Source: Perognathus longimembris pacificus (lineage: Eukaryota > Chordata > Mammalia > Rodentia > Heteromyidae). From it: DNA of 64,000 nucleotides. Each line of letters begins with the position of its first letter. Positions within the stretch are counted from its first letter, which is position 1. The notes beneath the pieces were generated by a model. It was not told the origin of the DNA. It ran no database searches and was given only the letters and a program-made list of their open reading frames with translations. Location: NCBI RefSeq assembly GCF_023159225.1, contig NC_063166.1:46493149-46557148 (forward strand). Direction: 5' to 3'. Positions 55,402-64,000 of the stretch are shown piece by piece. The position numbers were made by a program, and so were the translations under genes.

Positions 55402-56440
55402 TTTTATTTTTTAACTTATTTAAGTTTTATTGCTATTGTAAAGGTGATATATAGAGGGGTTACAGTTACATAAGTCAGTAGTGAGTACATTTCTTTTGGA
55501 ACAGTGTCACCTATTCCTTCATTTTCTCCCAGCTTTCCCTCCTGACCACACCCCAAAAAATGTACACTTCATTTTCAACATAGCATTTAGTATCACTGAT
55601 GCATTAGTTCACATTCGTCCCACCATTTTTATGCTACCTCCTACCCTCCCCCAAATGGATAAACTTACAAGAAAAAGGATATAGAAAACAAAAATATTAA
55701 CAAATGAGGGGAAAAAAACATTTGTTTCCATTTCTTGGAGTTCTTTTCAATATACAGTATTTCGTATGATTGTATACACATAGCTATTGAGCCTTTGTGA
55801 TCCAGTCATAGGAATATACTCCTTTATCATGCCCAAGTATATTTTTTGTCTCTTACTAACCAGTGTGCTTAATTGTAGATTTATCAGAATATTCTAGATA
55901 TAACAAATGAGGGAATCCATGAAACCTTTCTTTCTTTGTGTCTGGCTTATTTCACTTAGTAAATTTTTTTTCCTAAGTCTTTCCATTTCCTAACAGATGG
56001 TACGATATTATTCTTTATAATGGAAGGATAGAATTCCATGTGTGCATATACCACATTTTCTTGACCCATTCATCCACTGAGGACTCATTCCATATCATGG
56101 CTATGGTAAATAGTGCTGCAATGAATATGGTTGTGCAGCTAGCTTTAGTGTGACTTGGTTTGTGGTCATTTCAGTAAATACCTAAGAGTAGAATTCCTGG
56201 GTCTTAGGGAAGCTCTATGCTTACTCTTTTGAGTAACCTTCATACTATTTTCCAGAGTGGTTGGATAAGTTTACATTCCCACCAACAGTATAGTAGTGTT
56301 CTCTTTTGGTCACATCCTTGCCAAAATCTGTTAGATTGTTTTGATAATATCTATTCTAACTGGAGTGAAATGGAAGCGCAGTGTTGTTCTGATTAGCATT
56401 TCTGTTACACTCTAACGTTTTATAATTTTTAAATATTCCA
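55402..56440 (-). mobile_element. Old L1, ORF2 C-terminus and 3' UTR, minus strand
   Basis: AAGTTTTATTGCTATTGTAA, ACATTTCTTTTGGAACAGTG, ACATAGCTATTGAGCCTTTG, CTTATTTCACTTAGTAAA, TTCCATGTGTGCATATACCA, GTGCTGCAATGAATATGG, CCAGAGTGGTTGGATAAGTT and TGATTAGCATTTCTGTTACA run in antisense order from the 3' tail into the ORF2 C-terminal region. Decayed, no open ORF2 frame. Confidence 0.9.
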
Positions 56441-57235
56441 TTTCACCATTTTTTTCACATTTGGTAGCTTTTCTTGCATTTATTCCTGTACTTTTAGTTC
56501 CACAAGCCTTTAGGACAAGAAGGGGGAATGTGAATGTTCAGCTTCCTTCTTAAGTCTGGAATCTATTTTTGAAGCACTTCCATTAATCGAATTGTAAAGT
56601 GAATCTCAAATAGTAATGTGAAAGGTAGAGCTCACCGATCCTATGCCCAATCCTTTCTTCAACATCCTCAGTCTGACCAGGCACTCACCTTTCTCACTAT
56701 GGTGCTTCAGTTCTGCCTTTGGGATTTGACACCAATAATAACATCCCTCAAAAGAAATGATCATATTAGATTCTTCTTCCACTAAAGTGCCTCTAAAGTG
56801 TTCACTAAAGTGTCTGAGACTCCTGAAAATCATTTTTCTATACCATCAGACAAATCCTACACAAAACTCAGTGCAGGAGTTAGTGCCTTCATAGGCATAT
56901 TTTAAGAAGTGTGGATCAGTGGGAAGTATGTCCACCATCCTAAAAGTTATATGCTCCTATCTGCAAACTGACAAAGAAAATAAGGGTGGTGCTGTAGACT
57001 TTGAGTTGGTTAAGCTTGGAAAACAAATCTGAGCTGGGCTATTTGTTGGCACAAATAACTTCCAAGAGAATTTGATTCCCATTTCTGTAGACCTATATAA
57101 GCTCTAACCTGTATAAACCAAATACAATTTGGTTAGATAGAAATCATGAGAAACAATTGTTCTTAACATTCAAGCAGAGACACTAGACAGCCAAGATATT
57201 TTCCTCATGGCCAAAGTCATGCCTAATCTTTTGAG
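56441..57235. other. Single-copy sequence
   Basis: No gene or repeat recognised. Confidence 0.45.
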
Positions 57236-57239
57236 ATAA

Positions 57240-57425
57240 TCTTTGTGCCAAGGGCTGTTATAAATACTTTTCCAGTATTTATTTATTTAATTCCCACAAA
57301 ATCACTATTGGGAGGTGCTCATTTGATTACCTATTTAGAAACAAAACAAATAAGACACATAACCATAGAATCACTGGAACCATATAGCTGAGAAGTGTTC
57401 TTAAAATGAGGCCTAACTGTAGCCT
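57240..57425 (-). mobile_element. MIR remnant, minus strand
   Basis: TTGTGCCAAGGGCTGTTATA, AATACTTTTCCAGTATTTAT, TTAATTCCCACAAAATCACT and GAGGTGCTCATTTGATTACC follow the antisense MIR order (GTGCCAGGCACTGTTCTAAG ... AATCCTCACAACAACCC). Confidence 0.7.
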
Positions 57426-58780
57426 TGGTCCCCATCAATCTCTATCCCAGGTGGCCTCTGAAATAACACCACAGGAGTCCTGGAAAAGGACTTTACAAAG
57501 CCACAGAAGTATATTTTCAACATAACTAAGATGAGTGAAATCGCAAGGTAAGGCTTCATATGTATTAATTGATATTGGCCTTAATCAGAACATTATGGAC
57601 TCCATTTATTGATTCTATTTTTCACCAACAAAAGGAGGAAAGATGGAGTGAAACAGGAATGTAGTATGCTCCAGGTCACTGTCACTTAAGGTAAGGCACA
57701 TGGACCTGTTGCTGTGGCAGCTGCAGCAGCAGCAGTGGCAGTGCTGCAGTTTGCTAGAGCCCTCCAAGACTGCTTAATGAGAATCTGCAGTGGGGATGTA
57801 CACACAGCTACAAATTCCCTTGGTTGTCCTCATGCTGGTGTATTGCAGTTTCCAAGATCTACTTCAACATTTACAGCTGTTCTCCTGTTAATTGTGAGAT
57901 CCTGGACTCTGATTTATGCTGCCATGGGATTTCACCCATTCTATAGAGGAGGAAAATAAGACACAGACAAGCAATTTAGGTTACTAAGTTTTCATTTGTC
58001 ATACTACCAAGGATTCTTTGATCTGCTTCCTGTTGTGTGGAATTCTTATTCTAATGCCTCAAAAGTTAAAATCTTTTTATTTGCTTATTTACTTTCTAAG
58101 AGAGAAGGAATATATCAAAGAATTGAACAAGAAAACAGGATAAAGTGTTGGGGGCTGGAAGGGATATAATCCTGTGAAAATGAGGCTCATGAGGTTCTTA
58201 GTTATTTGTCATCCACTAAGGCCTGCTGTGGGGTCATTACCAAGAGAACTTACCCTCCTGTCCTTTGACTTTCAAAGTAATTATTCTTACGTGCTTTGGA
58301 AACCTGAGCTTTTGGATTAATCAGATTTTGACTGCAATAATTTTCTTTAAAAACATGTTTTAGAATATTTCCTCCCTCTGGGTGGGCTCCTTCGAGATGC
58401 TTAAATGTGCAGAGGGTCCAGTTGAGTGGCTCTGTGTTGCTGAGTTTCAGATAATTTGTGTACAAAGAACAGAGCATTTTTCACATTGGCCTACTTTTAA
58501 AAGCAACAAACCTCAAAACTGTAATAAAATCTTGGCAGAAAAAAGAACCAGCCCCACAGTAGCATCACAAAAATGTGTTTGAGACTCTATGAGCTCCTGC
58601 AGAAAGATGAGTGGGAGGAAATGAGCAAGTCATTACAATCAAGAGATAATTGAGGTCATCATGAGAAGGCATCTGAAGCTCTCACTGTCCACACCTTCAT
58701 CACCTGCATCCTCCTATCACAGTCATGTGGAAAGTGAACCTATATGAGGGCTCACTGCTGTAATCAATATACTCTGAATT
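57426..58780. other. Single-copy sequence
   Basis: No gene supported. A small CAG/GCA cluster (57716-57745) gives an alanine-rich start to an 81-codon frame (57714-57959) that has no further coding signature. Confidence 0.45.
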
Positions 58781-58784
58781 TGGC

Positions 58785-58895
58785 ACAGGTACCACTAGCA
58801 CAAAAGAAGTTAATATTTTTATTCTACTTATAGATAAGCAAACCAAAGCTATAGGCACTGACACCTTACCCAAGGGCATGTAGTCGTCTTTTGTT
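58785..58895 (-). mobile_element. MIR remnant, minus strand
   Basis: TTTTTATTCTACTTATAGAT, AAGCAAACCAAAGCTATAGG and CACCTTACCCAAGGGCATGT match the antisense MIR core (CCATTTTACAGATGAGGAAA ... AACTTGCCCAAGGTCAC). Confidence 0.7.
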
Positions 58896-58899
58896 TGTA

Positions 58900-59335
58900 T
58901 CCTTGTAGTCTGATTTCTGAGTCAAAACAAATTAACATGCTCCCTATCTCAGATGTCAACAGTGAACTCTGACTTTACTGAGTCTTTGGGAGAGTTTGGG
59001 GTCACCTTAAGCCAATGCTGCTCAACCATTTTCTGTACAGAGGAATTATCTTCGATCTTTAGTGAAAGAGTAAAGATTAAAATGATATCCAAAACTCTGT
59101 ATTTATGCAGGCTCCCTGGTCACCACCATTGCCCTGCTGCAGCTCAGACTGGGTAGACTTTGAAAAGATTAGTGATGGCTCTGACATGACGTCCTGCTGC
59201 AGTCAGAACAACCCAGCTACACCTCCTTGCCTTGATTAGCTGGACATTTCCAGCTGTGCATTACTTTTCATGGGCCAATTCACTTAATTAAATGAACTGG
59301 TTCATTTACTGATCCATGCTTGATGGAATTTGAAG
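58900..59335. other. Single-copy sequence
   Basis: No gene or repeat recognised. Contains a CTGCTGCAG-type duplicated patch (59135-59205). Confidence 0.4.
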
Positions 59336-59337
59336 AA

Positions 59338-59402
59338 GTAAGTGAAGAGGAGGAGGAAGATAAGGAAAGAAGGAAGAGGAAGAGGAGGATGAGGAGGAGA
59401 CT
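59338..59402. repeat. Purine-rich GAGGAGGA tract
   Basis: About 65 bases of nearly pure A/G (GAAGAGGAGGAGGAAGATAA, GGAAGAGGAAGAGGAGG). Confidence 0.88.
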
Positions 59403-59990
59403 CATCTCTGTTCCTGATTTCTTTCATGCTCTGAAGCTGGCAATTCATGCTTCAAGTTAAAGACTGAAGACTGAGACAAAAGAACAACAATGGAAAATAA
59501 AAGGGGTTTCCTGATCTTTTGAGCAGTGAAACAGCTCTCCAAATGTAATAATTGCCTAAGTTTCACTGTCAGCCTCTGCAATTGCAGGTAGAAAAGTGAT
59601 CAATCCTAAAGATATTAAATGTGAATTTGGCTAGCTCTTTCAGATTTTCTTTCTGGACCACACAGAAAGCTGTACCATATAATTCATTCAGTAAGCTGCA
59701 CATGTCAGAGAGGCCGGAGCAGCCCTGGTTACCTCCTATAGGAACATCCTGTAGGAACAAGATGAAGACAGTAATGTCTTTTTGGCTGTCTGGGTAGCTA
59801 CTTCTGTGTATTCACTCTGGCTCCTGAACACCATTATTTTGTACTGATAAGGAGGGGAAAGAGAAAGTACTGAGGTATTAAGTTGATCCTTGGCCAAGGG
59901 GGTCTTCCATGATCTTGCAGGCCAGGTTCTGGGGATGGCCCACCTGGATAGACAGTACAGGCGACACCTTTGCTTTCACCATAGGAGCTT
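59403..59990. other. Single-copy sequence
   Basis: No gene or repeat recognised. Minus frames here are composition-driven. Confidence 0.4.
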
Positions 59991-59994
59991 AGAG

Positions 59995-60095
59995 TAGAGG
60001 GAAGAGAAAGCAGGTAAAGAGAGAGAGCAAGGAGAGAGAGAGAGAGGAGGAGGGAGAGAGAGAGAGGCATGAGGAAAAAAGAAGAGGAGGAAAAG
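59995..60095. repeat. Purine-rich GAGA tract
   Basis: About 100 bases of GAGAGAGA, GGAGGAGGGAGAG and GAGGAGGAAAAGG. The 101- and 73-codon minus frames rich in serine/leucine across it come from the TCTC composition and are not genes. Confidence 0.88.
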
Positions 60096-60240
60096 GTGTG
60101 TGTGTCTCTAGAGTGGGGACTGGAGATAGACATAGACACTTCAGACTTTTCAGTTCATTTCTCAAATATGAAGAAGTTATCTTGGTGAAAAATATAATTG
60201 CTGGTTCCACATACCCACAGAACCTTGAGTCAGGTTCCTG

Positions 60241-60495
60241 TGTTCTACCTTAATTTTTTTTTAATTTTAATTTTTATTTTTTTTTTTTTTTTGCCAGTCC
60301 TGGGCCTTGGACTCAGGGCCTGAGCACTGTCCCTGGCTTCTTCCCGCTCAAGGCTAGCACTCTGCCACTTGAGCCACAGCGCCGCTTCTGGCCGTTTTCT
60401 GTATATGTGGTGCTGGGGAATCGAACCTAGGGCCTCGTGTATCCGAGGCAGGCACTCTTGCCACTAGGCCATATCCCCAGCCCTGTTCTACCTTA
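60241..60495 (-). mobile_element. Young IDL-Geo SINE with 12 bp TSD, minus strand
   Basis: The exact duplication TGTTCTACCTTA is at 60241-60252 and 60484-60495. Inside, a long T run (tail), GCCAGTCCTGGGCCTTGGAC (Geo) and GGGGAATCGAACCTAGGGCC to GGCCATATCCCCAGCC (ID half). Several CpGs are kept (GCGCCGCTTCTGGCCG), which fits a young copy. Confidence 0.95.
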
Positions 60496-60499
60496 GATA

Positions 60500-61470
60500 G
60501 CCCTGCACATAGCCTTGAGCCTGTGTGACCATCAGTGGACAAATGCCGCTTTTGTCTAGAAAGGTATAAAAAGATACCACTGCTATACTGTGCGTTACTA
60601 CTAGAGGCCTGAGTATGGATGTACTGTGGACAGACTGTGAACTTGTTTGCAGAATGAAGTTGGTGCCTCTGGGCAGGGCCTGTGAGCCTGGGCTGGGGTA
60701 GGACAATGAGAAGTATGCTATAGGCTGCTGATGTTACTGTTAGGGATGAATCTAGGAACAGAAGGCAGTGAATAAACTGCCTCCATCACCACCTTCCCTA
60801 GCATCTTTCTGTGGACTGCCTGAATCAAAGCAAAACCTGAGAACCGCCTAGAACATACCTTATTTTGTCACTCTCCTGCTACTTCTCACTGTGCGTGTGA
60901 ACGACTTTTTTGCTTGCTCCATCATTCATGAGTCCTTTTCATCTCCTGTGGATTTTCACACCATCACCATCTGTACCACTGAACGACTTTCTGACTCTCT
61001 TTCTCCAGGGTTGTTTTAGATGCCTAGTTGTTTTTCAAGCTTCATTATCTTCTTTTCCGGCAATTTCTCCTGTCTATCATTGTTTTCAATGTTCTTGCTT
61101 TCTTGTTTTTCCTTCACAAGGCTAGGAATCAAAGAAACATATTACACTTTTTTCTGAAAACTGGATCTTGTCAAACAGTATTTAATTTGGTAGTTTCTGT
61201 GGTATTCACAAATTTATCCTGTATCCACAAAATATGTCTTAATTTATACACTTTTTCCCCATTACCTAAACTGTATGTGACCAGGCCACAAATGTGAAAG
61301 ATATATCCAGCTTCTATATGCAATATCTCATTTAACTTTGGGGGGCATTAATTGTTTTATATCACATATTCATGGAGATATCCCCTACATGCACACATGC
61401 AGAAACATAAGGAGGGGGCACATTCTCAGCTAGTCTGGGACTTGATTGTCCTGGCCTGTTGTTGTTGTTG
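60500..61470. other. Single-copy sequence
   Basis: No gene supported. Overlapping hydrophobic plus frames at 60910-61297 are unremarkable. Confidence 0.45.
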
Positions 61471-61471
61471 T

Positions 61472-61668
61472 CGTCCTTTGTTTTGTTTGGTGCAGCTCCT
61501 GGGGCTTGAACTCAGCCTGGGCACTAAGCTTTTTTGTTCAAGGCTAGTTCTCTACAACTTGAGCCACAACCCCACTTCCAGATTCTTTGTAGTTAATTAT
61601 AGATAAGAATCTCACAGACTTTTCTGCCCAGCTGGCTTTGAACCATAATCCTCAGATCTGTAGTCTGT
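61472..61668 (-). mobile_element. B1-like/Geo SINE, minus strand, truncated
   Basis: CCTGGGGCTTGAACTCAGCC, TTCAAGGCTAGTTCTCTACA, TTAATTATAGATAAGAATCT and TTGAACCATAATCCTCAGAT. The outer B1-like end is missing. Confidence 0.82.
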
Positions 61669-61830
61669 AACTTTTGGTGTCTTTGTATTTCATATTCTTG
61701 GTTCATTGTTCAATTTATATTTTTTTGTTCCCAAGAATCTCAATTTTCTCATATTGAAAAGAGTTGGTTGCATTCTAGAAGATAATTATATGCTTATAAA
61801 TATCTGACTTTTAAAATAAATTTCTTATAC

Positions 61831-62088
61831 CAGGAACAAAGGCCCACACCTACAATCCTAGATATTCAGGACGCTGATATATCAGGATGGAGGTTCAAAG
61901 CCAGCCTAGGCAAAAAAGTCCCCACTAGACTCTTATCTCCAAGTATCCACTCAAAAACCTGGAAGCAAAGCTGTGATTCAAAGTGATAGAGTGCTAGGCT
62001 TGAGCAAAAGAGCCCAGGGACAGTGCCCAGGCCCTGAGATGAAGCAGCATAAGTGACAAAATAAATAAGTAAACAAACAAATAAATAA
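61831..62088 (+). mobile_element. B1-like/Geo dimeric SINE
   Basis: GGCCCACACCTACAATCCTA, GATATTCAGGACGCTGATAT and CTTATCTCCAAGTATCCACT (left). GGAAGCAAAGCTGTGATTCA, AGTGATAGAGTGCTAGGCTT and CAGTGCCCAGGCCCTGAGAT (right), then an AAAT/AAAC tail. Confidence 0.87.
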
Positions 62089-62189
62089 ATTTTCTTTTAA
62101 CTCGCACATAAGAACATGTAGATTATAGATACTGATGGGTAGTAGATGGTGTTTAGAAGCATGAAATATTATGTAATGTTCAAGCCAAG

Positions 62190-62690
62190 TTAAACATATT
62201 TATCTCCTCAAAATTTGTCATTTCTTTGTGATGATAATTCTTCTAGATATTTTAGAACTCTAGCTTTTTTCTAGATTTTCAGAATCCACACTAAATTAAC
62301 ATTGTCTATAGTCACCCCATTGTGCTACAGCATATAACTACTTCTTGTTCCTACAGATTTGTGCCCCATGAGCTTTCTGATATCTGTCACTCCATATCCC
62401 TACTTGCCCCAGGCTCCGGTAGCTGTTCCTCTGAACTTCTGTGAGGTGCACTTCATATATTTGTGGATTTCACATAAAAGATACACAATGTGCCACTCGT
62501 CTTTCTATGTCTTGTTTACATCACTGGACTTAGGGCCCTCCTGTTTCATCTGTGTTGTTGCAAATGACAGATTTCATTCCTGTTGTTTTAGTTTTTAATG
62601 AGTAAATACTATTTCATGTTTTTGTGGACCATGGTTTTTTTGTCATTTATTTTAGATGTCTAAGATGTCTCCTTTGATGATTTGTCTGGA
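62190..62690 (-). mobile_element. Ancient L1M 3' UTR, minus strand
   Basis: TAACATTGTCTATAGTCACC, CCATTGTGCTACAGCATATA, GGATTTCACATAAAAGATAC, CATCTGTGTTGTTGCAAATG, ACAGATTTCATTCCTGTTGT and AGTAAATACTATTTCATG follow the antisense L1M 3' UTR in order. Confidence 0.72.
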
Positions 62691-63469
62691 GCCTTAGGTG
62701 TTTTCACAGTAACTCTTTTCTATCAATGATTTCCACATCAGCAGATTCAACCAAACTCAGACACAAAATTTTAGAAAAAGAATTGTACTTACTTTTTCTT
62801 GCCATTTTCTCTGTGTTCCCTCCATATTTGGCTGTAAGGCATTTTTTACTTCTATCTTAGATTAGAAGCTTTGCCAGATAGGCAAGTCTCCAACATTTTG
62901 TCATAGCTCTAATTTGGGGACAATGAACAATGAAGGTCACTGGATCTAGTCTGAACTGTGGACAAAAGGCTGACAAATATTGTGGGCACCCACTTTGTCA
63001 GATCTGAGCTGGGAGCACAACTGGATTATTTGGACCCCTGGGTTCCTTGGCATGAAATAAGCATAATATGCAACCTGGTATCTTAAACTTGAGTGTTAAA
63101 CAGCCTGAGACCAGTTACTAGTATCTCAGCAGCCATAAAAATTGGCAGACTCTAAGCAAAGCACAGGAAAGGAAGAGGTTCTTGTCACAAGTCTGGAACA
63201 GTCTTTCACTCTGAAAGAAGTCAGAACATTTGTACCAGACATCCTGGAATAAGCCCTAAATTAAGTGTTGGAAATTGTGTATTTTCACACTTTATCTATT
63301 CACAGGCCTAATTTTCCTGATGGACTGAGTTAACAGCTTAAATACCCTTTATTCTGTTAAGGCACTGAATATACCTTGGACCAGACTTGATATGTTTATA
63401 CCAAATCAGAGAAGAAATTGATCTGTAAGTGATCATTGTCTAAATGAAAACAGGAAGGTAAAAAGACAA
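62691..63469. other. Single-copy sequence
   Basis: No gene or repeat recognised. Confidence 0.45.
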
Positions 63470-63605
63470 AGTAACCATTCATTTTGTGAACATCTGCTCT
63501 CACCTGTTATATCGCCTGTTCCTCCTTTAAGAGTCCTAGGAAGTAGGTATTATGGATCACCTTCCAAAACCAAAGCGGATAGAGAGCAACTGTTCCTAAG
63601 AGTCA
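63470..63605 (-). mobile_element. Possible MIR remnant, minus strand
   Basis: TTCATTTTGTGAACATCTGC, AGTCCTAGGAAGTAGGTATT and ATGGATCACCTTCCAAAACC loosely follow the antisense MIR order (GAGGTAGGTACTATTATTAT). Weak. Confidence 0.4.
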
Positions 63606-63750
63606 GTCTTGTCTGAATGCAAACCTCAATTGTTGGGGTCAAAATATCTAAGCATCCCTTCAAAACTAGCATGCACACAAACAGTTTCTTTTTGTGACAA
63701 CTATTTCCAGTGCTTGTATTCATTTTATATTGTTCTTTGCAGGTTCAAAG

Positions 63751-63994
63751 CAATGCACCTGGGCTGGGGATAGGGCCTAGTGGCAAGAGTGCTTGCCTCC
63801 TATACATGAGGCCCTGGGTTCAATTCCCCAGCACCACTTATACAGAAAACGGCCAGAAGTGGCACTGTGGCTCAAGTGGCAGAGTGCTAGCCTTAAGCAA
63901 AAAGAAGCCAGGGACAGTGCTCAGGCCCTGAGTCCAAGGCCCAGGACTGGCCAAAAAAAAAAAAAAAACCACACAAAAAAAAACAATGCACCTG
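63751..63994 (+). mobile_element. Young IDL-Geo SINE with 11 bp TSD
   Basis: The exact duplication CAATGCACCTG lies at 63751-63761 and 63984-63994. ID-like half from 63762 (GGCTGGGGATAGGGCCTAGT), Geo half ending CCCAGGACTGGCC, and a tail of 15 A then ACCACACAAAAAAAAA. The short frame running through it (63710-63931) is non-coding. Confidence 0.95.
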
Positions 63995-64000
63995 TTCACT

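Noticed and set aside
59834..60210. Serine/leucine-rich 101- and 73-codon minus-strand frames
   Set aside because: They are translations of a TCTC/CTCC repeat tract, without conserved motif or gene structure.

Overview
This is mammalian intergenic or deep intronic DNA made almost entirely of transposable elements. I find no host protein-coding gene I can support. The organism looks like a rodent of the superfamily Geomyoidea (kangaroo rats, pocket mice, pocket gophers). The diagnostic feature is a dimeric SINE with a tRNA-Ala/ID-like left half and a right half unrelated to ordinary ID elements, which matches the published description of the IDL-Geo SINE restricted to that superfamily. About nine copies are recognisable, several with perfect 11-16 bp target-site duplications (TSDs). 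I cannot tell the genus from the sequence.

Layout. 0-9 kb: a solo class II-type LTR (860-1379), two nested SINEs, a 5'-truncated L1 with an open ORF2 C-terminus (about 4383-5551), B1/ID-like SINEs, and another L1 3' UTR. 9-22 kb: an unclassified repeat in three copies, an old L1 with RT-domain remnants (13812-16065), a twin-primed L1 (19256-19943) and a young truncated L1 with a perfect TSD (20244-21218). 22-35 kb: mostly single-copy AT-rich sequence, microsatellites, one young IDL-Geo, and an ancient antisense L1 3' UTR interrupted by an MLT1-type MaLR LTR (about 32450-33830). 35-42 kb: T-rich sequence that reads as antisense of ancient L1 ORF1 and 3' UTR, with later SINEs. 42-46 kb: four antisense L1 3' ends in 3 kb, one of them twin-primed. 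46-57 kb: an L2 remnant, SINEs, L1 fragments in both orientations, and a second solo LTR (52355-53114). 57-64 kb: MIR remnants, purine-rich tracts, SINEs, an antisense L1M 3' UTR and a final IDL-Geo.

No genes work together here. The autonomous elements are L1, and the SINEs depend on it: TSD lengths of 11-16 bp and A-rich tails on both L1 and IDL-Geo copies fit shared L1-type target-primed insertion. All L1 copies are 5'-truncated or decayed and neither LTR has an internal retroviral region, so nothing in the window looks able to move by itself. Family names rest on recalled consensus structure, not on a database search. Boundaries without a TSD are good to roughly 10-30 bases.
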